A DNA stretch of 64,000 nucleotides from Flavivirga jejuensis (GCF_030540765.1 NZ_JAUOEL010000002.1:372001-436000); one strand, 5' to 3'; counted from the stretch's first letter, positions 28,334-38,800 are shown. Made by a program: numbers and translations. Notes: generated from the sequence alone by a model not told the origin.

Positions 28334-29281
28334 TTAGTTATTACTTAGAATTGGGTCGGTTAATTCATCCACAGGCGTAATCTTGGATTGTTTTTTTGAA
28401 TTAATAAGGTTAAACTTCAATATCACTTCATGATTTCCTCCGCTATAGTCTTTTACTGCTGTTATCGAACTATCATAGGCGTAGCCTGCCCGCACCGAAT
28501 CTGTTATCTTAAAAAACACCAATCCACTTATAGATTCTTTTAACCTATGGCTAATTCCAAACTCCAATGTATTATTCATATTCAATGTCCCACTTATATC
28601 CATCGACAAAGGAACACCACTCACCATTCTGGTTAATACAGAGGGGGTAAAAATCATATCATTCTTTAAAGAAAAATGGTACCCTGCACCTGCATAAAAA
28701 TGTAATTTATCTGTAGCCTCTGTTGCTATTCCCGATTCTTTTTCATATCGATTGGTTTTTAAAATCGCTGGAGCCGATACATTTACATAAAAATTGTCTC
28801 CCCTCAAATAGGCGCCAATCCCTATATTTGGGTTGAATTCGCTTATATTCTCGGTAAAGAGCGGATCGTTCTCAACTCCTGCCCTGGTCAAGTCTACCTG
28901 TACTAAAGAACCGCCCAATGCCTTAATCCCTAAAAAAAGATCTAGCGTTTCTGTTACCGGTACTTTATAAGAAAAATCAATAGTAACATCTATTTCTTTT
29001 AGTACAAACACACTACTATTAACAATTGAAAAACCCAGTCCAATTTTTTCGTTTATTGGTACACCCGCTGAAAAACTCTGGATTTCGGGCCCGCCTTCTA
29101 AACCTGCCCACTGGCTTCTAAAGTTGGATGTGAATTCTGGTGTTTCTCCAACCCCTGCATAGGCAGGGTTAATAACATTCATATTATAATTATACAGGGT
29201 ATAGGTTACATCTTGTTGTGCACGTACCTGTATGTAGCTCATTGAGATTACGATAAAACAATATAATTTAATTTTTTTCAT
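28334..29281 (-). CDS. PorP/SprF-family type IX secretion outer-membrane protein
   Basis: Start set at the ATG at 29281, which gives the clean signal peptide MKKIKLYCFIVISMSYIQVR-AQ; an upstream ATG adds 11 polar residues. The mature protein starts with the family hallmark TLYNYNMNVINPAYAG and FRSQWAGLEG, then forms a barrel of about 14 strands (length 315 aa, normal). PorP/SprF proteins pair with T9SS type B (gliding-associated) substrates and serve as their surface docking site. That fits the gene just upstream, which has a type B sorting domain. Confidence 0.93.
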   Translation of the reverse strand: MKKIKLYCFIVISMSYIQVRAQQDVTYTLYNYNMNVINPAYAGVGETPEFTSNFRSQWAGLEGGPEIQSFSAGVPINEKIGLGFSIVNSSVFVLKEIDVTIDFSYKVPVTETLDLFLGIKALGGSLVQVDLTRAGVENDPLFTENISEFNPNIGIGAYLRGDNFYVNVSAPAILKTNRYEKESGIATEATDKLHFYAGAGYHFSLKNDMIFTPSVLTRMVSGVPLSMDISGTLNMNNTLEFGISHRLKESISGLVFFKITDSVRAGYAYDSSITAVKDYSGGNHEVILKFNLINSKKQSKITPVDELTDPILSNN

Positions 29282-29389
29282 TTTATTATTTTTTATGAAA
29301 GCGGTTTTAACCAAAACCGCTTTCAGATAATGGAATGGATAATTTGTTCTGGAATTATGTGGTATTTTTTATTTGAAAAACACAAAGGA

Positions 29390-32300
29390 TTAATAATTGA
29401 TATATATCCATCCTCTTTTAGGAGCTATTCCCGATTCGTTTAAATTTATGATATACAGATAGGCCCCAACAGGCAATTTTTTAATGCTATTGCTGGTTTT
29501 ATTGGAGACCCCATTCCAGTCATTTCGATAACCATTGGCTTCATACACTGGTTCTCCCCATTGGTTGAATACCTGAACGGTATTGCTTGGATAATCCGCT
29601 ATGTTTTCTACCACCCAAGTATCCCCGATGCCATCTCCGTTAGGGGAGAAACCACCTGGTGCTACAACCTCGGTACCTCTAGCTGTTATCGTAACTATAG
29701 CTGTTCCTGTTGCTGGGTCCCCTGCAGTATTGATTACCGTAAGTGTTACGGCTACATTGCCCAGTTCTGAGAAGGTCATAATATCCAAGAACATGCTGTC
29801 AATACCGCCACAAGCATCAAAAGAGCCATTGTCTATCTCTTGAGCAGAAATGGTCGCTTGCCCATTGGCATCTAATGCTACGGTAATATCTTGAGTTACC
29901 ACCGTTGGCCCTACAACATCTTCTACGGTTACCTGGGCTGTTGCCGTATCTGAGTTATTATTTTCGTCTGTAACAGTAAGCGTAATGGTTACAGGCGTGC
30001 CCACATCGGCACAGCTAAAATCTGTTCTGTCTAAACTTAAAGTAACATTGTTACAGCCAGCTCCGGAACCATTATCGATATCATCAGCGGTAATAGATGC
30101 AAATCCATTAGCATCTAACTCCACAGTAATGTCCTGGGCAACGGCGAAGACCATACAGGCCCCGCCCTCCGTTACATTGACCGTCCACTCCTGTTCGGTG
30201 GTGGTGTCCCCCGCGGTCACCGTGTAGTTTACCGTATTGGTAAAGTTCTGGGCAACACCGCTTTCCGGATCGATGCCAGAGCCATCGGGAATGGTGATCG
30301 TGGGCACAAGTCCGTCCAGGTCTGTGCCATAGGGCATTATGATATTTATGGTATGGGCAACATAGTCGATCTCCGAATCCATAATCTGCCCGTTAAGGGT
30401 GAAGGAAAGGATATCCGTTGGTCTGACCACCGTTACCGTAAGGGCCGCACTGGCCACATTGCCAAGGGCATCTCTCACGTACAGGGTCTCTGTATTGTCC
30501 CCCAAATGGTCAAGGGTATACTCCTTGGTCGTTACAATACTTTCGGCTTCAAAAGCTTCAAAACTGTATTCCAGCTCTCCTTCTTCGCTGCAGTTGTCCA
30601 CGGCGCTATAGTCCAGATCATCCAAGTTGAGCGTGCCCGTGCCCCCTTCCAGGTATACGGTGTGATCGGTCACGGTGAGCTCCGGGGCCAGGTCGTCCCC
30701 CAGGGCATCTCCTTCAAACGTCCAACTATAGGTATCAATCAGCACTTGTCTGTGGGCATCCCCCTCACAGTCATATATCAAATTTTCCGCGCCCAGCGTA
30801 ATGTCCGTGGGGGTATTGCTTGCATCGGCCCATCCTTCCAAGGTGGCCCCATAGTTCGTTGCCGACATCCCGCTCAAGTCCAACATCAACTCCATATTGG
30901 TCACCTGGCCTATGTCCCAACTGCCCAGATCTTGGTCAAAGGCTGTGGCATTGTAGAACATGCCGGACATGTCCGTTACATTGCCCATCCTTTCCGCCCA
31001 ATCGCTCAGATCCTGATTGAAGATCGTACGTATATTATCATTGGGTCCGGCGATATTAAATATTTCAGTGCCACTAACTAGAACTAATGTCGCATTGGCA
31101 AACATGCCCTTCATGGTGGTGACCTTGCTGACATCCCAGTTACTGATGTCCCGGTTAAAGGCACTGGCTCCCTGAAACATAAAATACATGCTTTGGACGT
31201 TCCCCACGTTCCAATCGCTGATGTCCCCATTAAAGGACGGGGTATTGTGGAACATGAAACGCATTGTTTCCACATTGCCTGTCTTCCACTTGTCCATGTT
31301 CTCCCCTGTAAAGAACAACGCATTCTGGAACATGCCCCTCATGTTGGTGACTCTGCCCACATCCCAATCACCAATGTCCGTATTGAACTTAATGGCTCCA
31401 GCGAACATAAAAATCATTTGTTTCACTTCGGCCGTCTTTTCCGCCCAGTCGCCGATGCCGCCACCTGTAAAGGCACTCGCACCATCGAACATGGCCCCCA
31501 TATCGGTAACGTTGCTTACGTCCCAATCGCCGATGTAGTCAGGGTTGAAATTAGTGGCCCCATAAAACATGTGGGACATACTGTTGACATTGCTCATATC
31601 CCAGCTGTTGAAATCGGTCTCTGTCCCGGTGAGTGATTGAGCCCTATTGAACATGGAACTCATATCGGTGACATTTGCCAAATTGGGGGCATCCTTGGCC
31701 GTTACGTTCATCTTGGAGCACCCTTTAAAGGCATTCGCCATGCTTTCCCATTCTATAAAGCCCCACTGCTCTACGGTACGTATTTTCTCTATGTTTGCAT
31801 CATTTGCGTTGTTAAAATAAATGGCTGGAAAATCGCCACTAATGGTAACGGTATAGGTGCCTGCACTCTGATAAGTATGGGTGGCGGCGGCATTTTCAGT
31901 GGTGCTGTTGCCATCTCCCCAATCTACGGTATAGTTGTAAGTATAACTACCATCAATAGGTATGATAATCTCTAAACCTGTTGTTTCATCAACCTCCCAA
32001 GTAGTAATGAAAGAGCCTTGTGGCAGGGTAGTATAATCTTCAGTTTCTACAAAATTAGAAGTTTCACCATCTAACTCAAAACCCACCAATGTACCGTTAT
32101 GATTATTCCCTGACGCATCCACTACCTGAGTTATTAAGGTGTTATCTCCACCAGCTACACCTTCGTCAAAAGGATAATAAGCCAATAAGTTACCAAAGTT
32201 GTTTTCGCTACCATCTAATTTTGAGATCATCTGCCCTCGAATCTCATTTTGAGTTTTTGCATAGTTCCAAACTCTTAACTCATCCATGGCACCTGGAAAA

Positions 32301-32866
32301 TAATGCTGATAGGCGCCACTAAAAATTTTAAATGCACCTATTGTAAAGTAATCGGTCACAAAATCGCTAGTATCTAAACCCTTTACGCTATATGCCTCAA
32401 CTCCATCAACATATAAAAATATATTATTATCGGTTGAGTCATCACCAGGATATGCTTTCCTAACAAAGGCAACATGATGCCATGTATCATTATTCATGGT
32501 CGTGTTCGCTGGAGCATGATGATCTGTCCAACCTTGAACTGGATCCCATTCTGCGTATAGAAGTCGTCCTTTTTCAATATTAAACTCATATGAATATTTA
32601 TCTGCATCACCAGCCGCATCATTAGCCCAACTTGCTATAGCTAACCTACCACCTAATTCTGGGAATTTCACCCATACCTCTAAGGTAAATTCATTATTTC
32701 CATTAGGTAAAGAAAAATGGTCTCCTATTATATAAGAAAAATGGTCTCCTATTATATATGGGACTTGATTAAAATGTAAAGCGTTGTCGTTTTGAGCTAC
32801 AACAGATATACATACTAAGGCTAAGAGAAGTATGTATAATTTCTTTAAATAGTTCTTTTGTTTCAT
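29390..32866 (-). CDS. T9SS type B surface protein: LamG, BspA-like repeats, Ig-like domains
   Basis: A 1158-aa protein. It has a signal peptide ending SVVAQ, then LamG (residues about 25-235, LRVWNYAKTQNEIRGQM). A PKD-like segment follows (about 290-360, YTVDWGDGNSTTENA). Next are BspA/DUF285 repeats (about 375-690, xxFNxDISDWNVGNVxSMxxMF), then HYR/Ig-like domains (about 710-1060). A type B sorting domain ends it (APGGFSPNGDGIGDTWVVEN, VQVFNQWGEPVYE). The adjacent PorP/SprF gene is its expected partner. Residues about 362-912 are encoded by DNA of clearly higher GC than both flanks, so the gene is a recombination mosaic. Confidence 0.92.
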   Translation of the reverse strand: MKQKNYLKKLYILLLALVCISVVAQNDNALHFNQVPYIIGDHFSYIIGDHFSLPNGNNEFTLEVWVKFPELGGRLAIASWANDAAGDADKYSYEFNIEKGRLLYAEWDPVQGWTDHHAPANTTMNNDTWHHVAFVRKAYPGDDSTDNNIFLYVDGVEAYSVKGLDTSDFVTDYFTIGAFKIFSGAYQHYFPGAMDELRVWNYAKTQNEIRGQMISKLDGSENNFGNLLAYYPFDEGVAGGDNTLITQVVDASGNNHNGTLVGFELDGETSNFVETEDYTTLPQGSFITTWEVDETTGLEIIIPIDGSYTYNYTVDWGDGNSTTENAAATHTYQSAGTYTVTISGDFPAIYFNNANDANIEKIRTVEQWGFIEWESMANAFKGCSKMNVTAKDAPNLANVTDMSSMFNRAQSLTGTETDFNSWDMSNVNSMSHMFYGATNFNPDYIGDWDVSNVTDMGAMFDGASAFTGGGIGDWAEKTAEVKQMIFMFAGAIKFNTDIGDWDVGRVTNMRGMFQNALFFTGENMDKWKTGNVETMRFMFHNTPSFNGDISDWNVGNVQSMYFMFQGASAFNRDISNWDVSKVTTMKGMFANATLVLVSGTEIFNIAGPNDNIRTIFNQDLSDWAERMGNVTDMSGMFYNATAFDQDLGSWDIGQVTNMELMLDLSGMSATNYGATLEGWADASNTPTDITLGAENLIYDCEGDAHRQVLIDTYSWTFEGDALGDDLAPELTVTDHTVYLEGGTGTLNLDDLDYSAVDNCSEEGELEYSFEAFEAESIVTTKEYTLDHLGDNTETLYVRDALGNVASAALTVTVVRPTDILSFTLNGQIMDSEIDYVAHTINIIMPYGTDLDGLVPTITIPDGSGIDPESGVAQNFTNTVNYTVTAGDTTTEQEWTVNVTEGGACMVFAVAQDITVELDANGFASITADDIDNGSGAGCNNVTLSLDRTDFSCADVGTPVTITLTVTDENNNSDTATAQVTVEDVVGPTVVTQDITVALDANGQATISAQEIDNGSFDACGGIDSMFLDIMTFSELGNVAVTLTVINTAGDPATGTAIVTITARGTEVVAPGGFSPNGDGIGDTWVVENIADYPSNTVQVFNQWGEPVYEANGYRNDWNGVSNKTSNSIKKLPVGAYLYIINLNESGIAPKRGWIYINY
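32711..32758. repeat. 24-bp perfect tandem duplication near the start of the LamG gene
   Basis: Two copies of a 24-bp unit beginning AGAAAAATGGTCTCC duplicate the peptide SYIIGDHF in frame just after the signal peptide. Confidence 0.9.
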
Positions 32867-32940
32867 AGATTTAAAGTGTTTTTATTAAAGTCTAATATCA
32901 TCAATCAACAACATTAAATCATATATTATAGTTATTTTAA

Positions 32941-32972
32941 AAATTGTGCTTAACTCTATTAAATGAGGGATG
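32941..32972 (-). promoter_or_regulatory. two-box upstream motif of surface-protein genes
   Basis: Plus strand AAATTGTGCTTAA then AAATGAGGGATGA, 75-105 bp upstream of the LamG/BspA gene. Confidence 0.4.
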
Positions 32973-33200
32973 AATTTATAGATGTAAGGGATTTTATTAA
33001 ACTGGTTCTGGTGGTTGTGAGAGGGAATTCGCCTCATGAGGTGGTGATTATTTGGGCTTGCGTTTCTGTTTTTCTGCAGGTATTTTTTGGGCTACGCGCT
33101 AGTGCGGGACGCTCTGTAACCGCACAGAAATGACAAGGAGGAGATTACTATTAGCGGTTCGGGATGGCACTGGGTTACCCGTAGGACCCATAGGCATATG

Positions 33201-33551
33201 CTTATACCATTTCCAACCTAAAATTACTCATTAAAATTTGCTCTTTTTCGCTTATACTTCAAAATAAAATGTAATCGTAACTAAGGCTATGATGACTGCA
33301 TTTTCTTTTTTGCCTAAACAAAAAATAGCTGCTTTTTATTGATATCAACTGTAGTTAAAACTATGTACTTTAGTGCATTTTGCTTTTAGTTTCTAAAAAT
33401 TTTAGACACGAACTAGCCTGCCGGCTGGCAAGTTTCGCGAATTCACACGAATTCAGTTTTACCATATTTCACGAAGTAGACTTTCTGTCTGCCAAAACGA
33501 ACCTATGGACTTCCAGTCCATAATTTGAGCCATTCTAAATGAGAACTGGTA
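33201..33551. repeat. dispersed repeat A, copy interrupted by repeat B
   Basis: 33201-33340 and 33523-33551 together match the uninterrupted copy at 23666-23830. The break falls in CTTTTTATT / ATTTGAGCC. Between 32980 and 33200 there is no gene. Confidence 0.8.
33341..33522 (-). repeat. dispersed repeat B, copy 2 (182 bp, inserted in repeat A)
   Basis: Flanked by ATT on both sides (33338-33340, 33523-33525), a likely 3-bp target duplication. It contains the GCCGGC palindrome (TAGCCTGCCGGCTGGCAAG) that copy 1 lacks. Confidence 0.75.
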
Positions 33552-33754
33552 ACAGATGCTTTAAAAAAAATCAATCAATTACAAAATATAATCAATATTG
33601 AAAATAAACGTTTTATATGTATATTATTGGAATTATAATGACCTCAAAGTCGGGAGACTTTGCGAAGCGGGGTTTTTATTTTTCCCACATTTATAAAAAT
33701 AATCTAATTTATAGTTATACTTGATCATCTTTCAAAAGACTATCAAGATTATCA

Positions 33755-34000
33755 TTAAATTGGTTTTTCTGGAAAAAAGTCTTTTATAGAACAATCAAAT
33801 ATTTTGGCAATTTCATTTAGAATGGAAATATTGTATTTTGCTTTTTTTGAAGGGGCTTCAATATGGGCTATATATGAACTGTTTTTACCTAATTTGTTTG
33901 ATAGTTCCTCTTGAGTAATATTACGAGCTTCCCTCTCTTCTCTAACTTGGAAAATTACATATTTCTCTATTTCTAATAAGTTATCTTTCGACATATACAA
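33755..34000 (-). CDS. XRE-family helix-turn-helix regulator
   Basis: An 81-aa protein, almost entirely one XRE/Cro-C1 HTH (REERNITQEELSNKLGKN-type segment EARNITQEELSNKLGKNSSY, then IAHIEAPSKKAKYNISILNE). It is divergent from the structured RNA and sigma genes to its right. It stands in the same position as the 108-aa protein at 56221 relative to the second module, so it may repress that promoter (inference). Confidence 0.88.
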   Translation of the reverse strand: MYMSKDNLLEIEKYVIFQVREEREARNITQEELSNKLGKNSSYIAHIEAPSKKAKYNISILNEIAKIFDCSIKDFFPEKPI

Positions 34001-34097
34001 ATTCAGTCATTTTTTTCAAACTTATCAATGGACTATATACCATTATTTATTTTAATTTTATATATTTGAGCAAGAATTACATTAATAATGTAATTTT

Positions 34098-34277
34098 GCG
34101 ATTCTTCAAATCAAAATATTGAAGCATTCGCTTTGAATTTCGTCTTAGAAAACTGGTAATTTTAAAGGAACGAAATGATAAGTAATATGCTCACGTCTAT
34201 CTATGGGCGTGGGCTCACTTATTGTTCCTCGGTATACCAGTACCTCTAAGGCAGTAAGCTGAGTTCCACGCCTTTTT
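34098..34277 (+). ncRNA. structured leader RNA with attenuator-like fold, copy 1
   Basis: It lies 131 bp upstream of the HCKLG-protein and sigma genes, on their strand. Elements in order: hairpin GCGA...TTCGC (34098-34131); conserved box TAGAAAACTGGTAATTTT (34146-34163); long central hairpin closed by GGAAC/GTTCC with tip stem GCTCACG/CGTGGGC (34167-34228); box GGTATACCAGTACC (34231-34244), which can pair ACCAGT with ACTGGT; and CCACGCC followed by TTTTT (34266-34277). GGCGTGG of the central hairpin can alternatively pair with this last CCACGCC, giving a terminator-type hairpin. The copy at 55953-56126 has compensatory changes in several of these stems. I cannot assign it to a known family. 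Confidence 0.75.
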
Positions 34278-34407
34278 GTTTCCACTCATTAAGGCCTTAA
34301 TGGAGTGTTATCTCATTTTTAAGGAAACTTAAACGCTGTAAAATATTATAAAACAAGCATTTATAACTTTAAATAGTTATATGCCATTTTTTATTTAAAG
34401 TGGACTT

Positions 34408-34824
34408 GTGATGAGCAATCACAAGGATAAAGGAAAATCTAAAAAAACCGAATCCATGGAAAAAAACAATGTTAATGATTCTCGCGAAATTTTGATTTTA
34501 ACGCACAATGCCCTTTCAAATTCCCTTACGCTAATAATTAATCAAACATCCCTTAAAGAAAACGTAAAAAAACATTGTAAACTGGGCTTGAAAATATTTG
34601 GAATTCTTTTAGCAGATTTAAAATACCATACGGGTACTCATTTATTAATGGAGAAAGAATTTGATCTATTCTTTGCTCGCTTTCCTGCCAAATACCATAA
34701 CGAAAAAAGAGACAACAGAAAATGGATTTGTGTTTATACTGTAGCGAAACATATAGAATCTTGTATTAAAGCTAATGCGATTGTAAACACCCCAGAGAAT
34801 AAACCCGAAAACACCTTAATTTAA
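34408..34824 (+). CDS. small protein of unknown family, HCKLGLK motif, paired with sigma factor
   Basis: A 138-aa soluble, mostly helical protein. It is homologous to the 110-aa product at 55445-55777 through VKxHCKLGLKxxGI, LLxxKxFDxFFxxFP and a C-terminal KANxxVN. A polar 25-residue N-terminal extension is unique to this copy. It ends 4 bp before the sigma gene, so the two are co-transcribed. A possible role is regulation of that sigma factor, but there is no membrane segment or anti-sigma zinc motif, so this is only inference. Confidence 0.7.
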   Translation: MMSNHKDKGKSKKTESMEKNNVNDSREILILTHNALSNSLTLIINQTSLKENVKKHCKLGLKIFGILLADLKYHTGTHLLMEKEFDLFFARFPAKYHNEKRDNRKWICVYTVAKHIESCIKANAIVNTPENKPENTLI

Positions 34825-34828
34825 AATT

Positions 34829-35356
34829 ATGAGCGAGAAGAAAAAGGAGTTTAATAATAAGAGTTATAAACAGTTTTTCGAGAGTTTATATCCACAATTA
34901 TGTGTGTTTGGGTACAAGTACCTCAATGATTTGGATACCTCAAAAGACTTCGTTCAGGAGGTTTTTGTTAAAGTATGGGAAGATAACATTGCTTTTAAAA
35001 ATGAAAACCATGCCATAGGTTTTTTTTATTTAGCTGTTAAAAATAAATGTATCAATTATTTAAAAAGTAAACAGTATAAAGTAACAGAACGTTATGAGCT
35101 TACAAATCTGGAAGCTTTTGAAACAGAAGATTCTTATATGCCTGAAGCCGTCGTTATAGAAACCACAGCTGTTATAGATAAAGCCATTAGTAAGCTGCCA
35201 GAAAAGGCGGCTCAGGTTATTAGATTGAGTATCGAAGACTATACCAATAATGAGATAGCAGATGAGTTATCTATATCCATCAATACGGTCAAGGATCATA
35301 AAAAAGTAGCTTATCGAAAATTAAGAGACTTTCTTGGCTTTTTAAATATGAGTTAA
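34829..35356 (+). CDS. ECF-type RNA polymerase sigma factor
   Basis: A 175-aa protein with region 2 (LYPQLCVFGYKYLNDLDTSK, FVQEVFVKVWED) and region 4 (LPEKAAQVIRLSIEDYTNNE, IADELSISINTVKDHKKVAY). It is about 75% identical by eye to the sigma factor at 54897-55424. It is second in a two-gene unit after the HCKLG protein and the structured RNA. The usual flavobacterial partner genes (FecR, TonB receptor) are absent. Confidence 0.92.
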   Translation: MSEKKKEFNNKSYKQFFESLYPQLCVFGYKYLNDLDTSKDFVQEVFVKVWEDNIAFKNENHAIGFFYLAVKNKCINYLKSKQYKVTERYELTNLEAFETEDSYMPEAVVIETTAVIDKAISKLPEKAAQVIRLSIEDYTNNEIADELSISINTVKDHKKVAYRKLRDFLGFLNMS

Positions 35357-35829
35357 AGTATTATTACCAAACTACCAAAAAACGACTCAAAGATGGATAA
35401 GATTGCCTTTTTTATGCATCTTGTGTTTAGTTGAGACCGGAGACCAAAAAAATTCTCAAGCGGATATAACGACGTAATGTCTCCTCGAGCATTATCGAAA
35501 TATAAAATGTATTTTATATTGAAGATACCTAGCGAAGCTTAACGAAATGCTTTTAAAAACTAAGGTTTATAAGGTCTTCGACTACGCTCAGACTGACATT
35601 TTAGTCTTAACTTAATGCCATTGTCCGGCAGGCGGGCGCTCAGTATTAACTAAAGTCGAGAGGTTTTTTAAAAGGTCTCGACTTTAGCTTGTCTTGAACA
35701 CAGGTCGCTCCAAGGAGACTTATCAAAAAAAACCAAACCAGTGCTTGTTGGGCACCTGTTTGGATTTTTGTTGTAAGAACAATACGGATGTTATACCTAT
35801 TCTAAGTTTGTTTTAATTTAAAATTGGTA
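35357..35829. other. intergenic region with an inverted repeat
   Basis: CTAAAGTCGAGA/TCTCGACTTTAG forms a 12-bp stem at 35650-35687, a possible terminator for either direction. A degraded GTCTTCGACTACGCTCAGAC repeat lies near 35574. No gene is visible. Confidence 0.5.
35725..35770 (-). terminator. probable terminator of the LRR surface-protein gene
   Basis: Hairpin CCAAACCAGTGC...GGCACCTGTTTGG between A and T runs, just downstream of the LRR gene on the minus strand. Confidence 0.7.
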
Positions 35830-38800
35830 TTATTCTTTTATAATTTTTTTGGTTTGAATTTTCCCATCGGTGCTTTCTACTTTTACTATATACATTCCAG
35901 TTGGTAAACTACTGGCATCTATTTTGTTATTAAAAGAGCTCAATAATGCTTTCCCTAATAGGTTATAAACTTTGGCTTCTTTTAATTGAAAACCAGATGG
36001 TGTTACAATACTTAATGTATTTACCACGGGGTTGGGGCTTATGCGTATGGTTTCATTAAATAATAATTCATTATCAAGACTACTATCAATAACTGTAGCA
36101 ACATCAACATTTGTTTTAGTTTTGGTAGCTTTTCCTGTGCCACAATTGGTACTAAAACTTGCGGTAGCATCTATATTATTTGCCCAGTTGGCGTTGCTAT
36201 AAGCCACATTATCCACTTGTATACAGCTTAAATTGGGGTTGTCTGTGCCTATAAAATAATTCAAATTCGTATTATTACCATTGGCTACATTTAAGTATGT
36301 TAAATCATTACCATAACAATATAAACTTGTTAAAGCAGTGTTGTTTGATACATCCAAGCTTGTTAGATCATTATTATAACAATATAAAGTTGTTAAAGCT
36401 GTATTGGCAGAGACATCTAAACTTGTTAAAGCATTATTGTGACAGTGTAACTGTCTTAAAGCTGTATTGGCAGAGACATCTAAACTTGTTAAAGCATTAT
36501 TGTGACACAGTAAAAATATTAAAGCTGTATTGGCAGAGACATCTAAACTTGTTAAAGCAGTACTGTAACAATCTAACCTTGTTAAAGCTGTATTAGCAGA
36601 GACATCTAAACTTGTTAAAGCATTATTGTTACACAGTAAACTTTTTAAAGCTGTATTTGCAGAGACATCTAAACTTGTTAAAGCATTATTGTAACAAAAT
36701 AAATATTGTAAATATGTATTAGCAGAGACATCTAAACTTGTTAAAGCATTATTGTGACACAGTAAAAATGTTAAAGCTGTATTTGCAGAGACATCTAAAC
36801 TTGTTAAAGCATTATTGTCACAATATAACCTTGTTAAAGCTGTATTAGCAGAGACATCTAAACTTGTTAAAGAATTGCCACCGCAACTTAAAAATGTTAA
36901 AGCTGTATTGGCAGAGACATCTAAACTTGTTAAAGCATTATCGTAACAATATAAACTTGTTAAAGCTGTATTAGCAGAGACATCTAAACTTGTTAAATTA
37001 TTGCTATAACACTGTAATTCTTCAAGAGCCAAATTGCTGGCAACCTCTAAGCTGATTAAATTATTGTAATTGCAATATAAACGTGTAATATTAACAAAAG
37101 CCTCAATACCTGTTAGATCTGCTATGTTTTTAGATGAAACATCCATTGTTCCTGTAAAAGCGGCCGCTTCATTATAACTTATTTCTGTATCGTTATTGGG
37201 GTTTATGGCTGTGTTGGACAGCAAAGCGTTTTTAAAATTGACATCGGGGATGTACACTATAGGAGAACAATCGGTACTAAAACTTGCGGTGGTATCTATA
37301 TCATTTGCCCAGTTGGCGTTGCTATAGGTAACATCGTCCACTTGTATACAGCTTAAATTAGGGTTGTTTTCTGCGGTAAAAGTTATTAAATTAGTATTAT
37401 TGCCATTGGCAACGTTTAAACTTGTTAAAGCATTATTGGAACAATATAAACTTGTTAAAGCTGTATTTGCAGAGACATCTAAACTTGTTAAAGCATTATC
37501 GTAACATATTAACCTTGTTAAAGCTGTATTGGCAGAGACATCTAAACTTGTTAAATTATTGCTATTACACCGTAATTCTTCAAGAGCCAAATTGTTGGCA
37601 ACCTCTAAGCTGGTTAAATTATTGTAATTGCAATATAAACGTGTAATATTAACAAAAGCCTCAATACCTGTTAAATCTGCTATGTTATTAAATGAAACAT
37701 CCATTGTTCCTGTAAAAGCGACCGCTTCATTATAACTTATTTCTGTATCGTTATTGGTGTTTACGGCTGTGTTGGACAGCAAAGCGTTTTTAAAATTGAC
37801 ATCGGGGATGTACACTATAGGAGAACAATCGGTACTAAAACTTGCGGTGGTATCTATATCATTTGCCCAATTGGTGTTGCTATAGGTAACATCGTCCACT
37901 TGTATACAGCTTAAATTAGGGTTGTTTTCTGCGGTAAAAGTTATTAAATTAGTATTATTGCCATTGGCAACGTTTAAACTTGTTAAAGCATTATCGTCAC
38001 AATATAAACCTCTTAAAGCTGTATTGGCAGAGACATCTAAACTTGTTAAAGCATTATCGTCACAATATAACCTTGTTAAAGCTGTATTAGCAGAGACATC
38101 TAAACTTGTTAAAGCATTATTGTCACAATATAAAGTTGTTAAAGCTGTATTAGCAGAGACATCTAAACTTGTTAAAGCATTACCGTCACAATATAACCTT
38201 GTTAAAGCTGTATTAGCAGAGACATCTAAACTTGTTAAAGCATTATCGTAACAAAATAACCATGTTAAAGCTGTATTAGCAGAGACATCTAAACTTGTTA
38301 AAGCATTACCGTCACAATATAAATATATTAAAGCTGTATTAGCAGAGACATCTAAACTTGTTAAAGCATTACCGTCACAATATAAATCTCCTAAATATGT
38401 ATTAGCAGAGACATCTAAACTTGTTAAAGCATTATCGTAACAATATAACAATGTTAAAGCTGTATTAGCAGAGACATCTAAACTTGTTAAAGCATTATCG
38501 TCACAATATAAATATATTAAAGCTGTATTTTCAGATACATCTAAACTTGTTAAAGCATTGTCTCTACAATTTAAACCTGTAATATTAACAAAAGCCTCAA
38601 TACCTGTTAAATCTGCTATGTTATTAAATGAAACATCCATTGTTCCTGTAAAAGCGGCCGCTTCATTATAACTTATTTCTGTATCGTTATTGGTGTCTAC
38701 GGCTGTGTTGGACAGCAAAGCGTTTTTAAAATTGACATCGGGGATGTACACTATAGGAGAACAATCGGTACTAAAACTTGCGGTGGTATCTATATCATTT

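Noticed and set aside
30353-31636. Long plus-strand ORFs (242 and 147 codons) antisense to the LamG/BspA gene
   Set aside because: They arise from the high GC of this block; the minus strand has clear domains, the plus strand none.
34098-34277. 6S RNA, tmRNA, or TPP, SAM or cobalamin riboswitch
   Set aside because: None of the diagnostic conserved boxes of these classes is present; position before a two-gene operon and the terminal U-run fit a leader better than a free 6S-type RNA.
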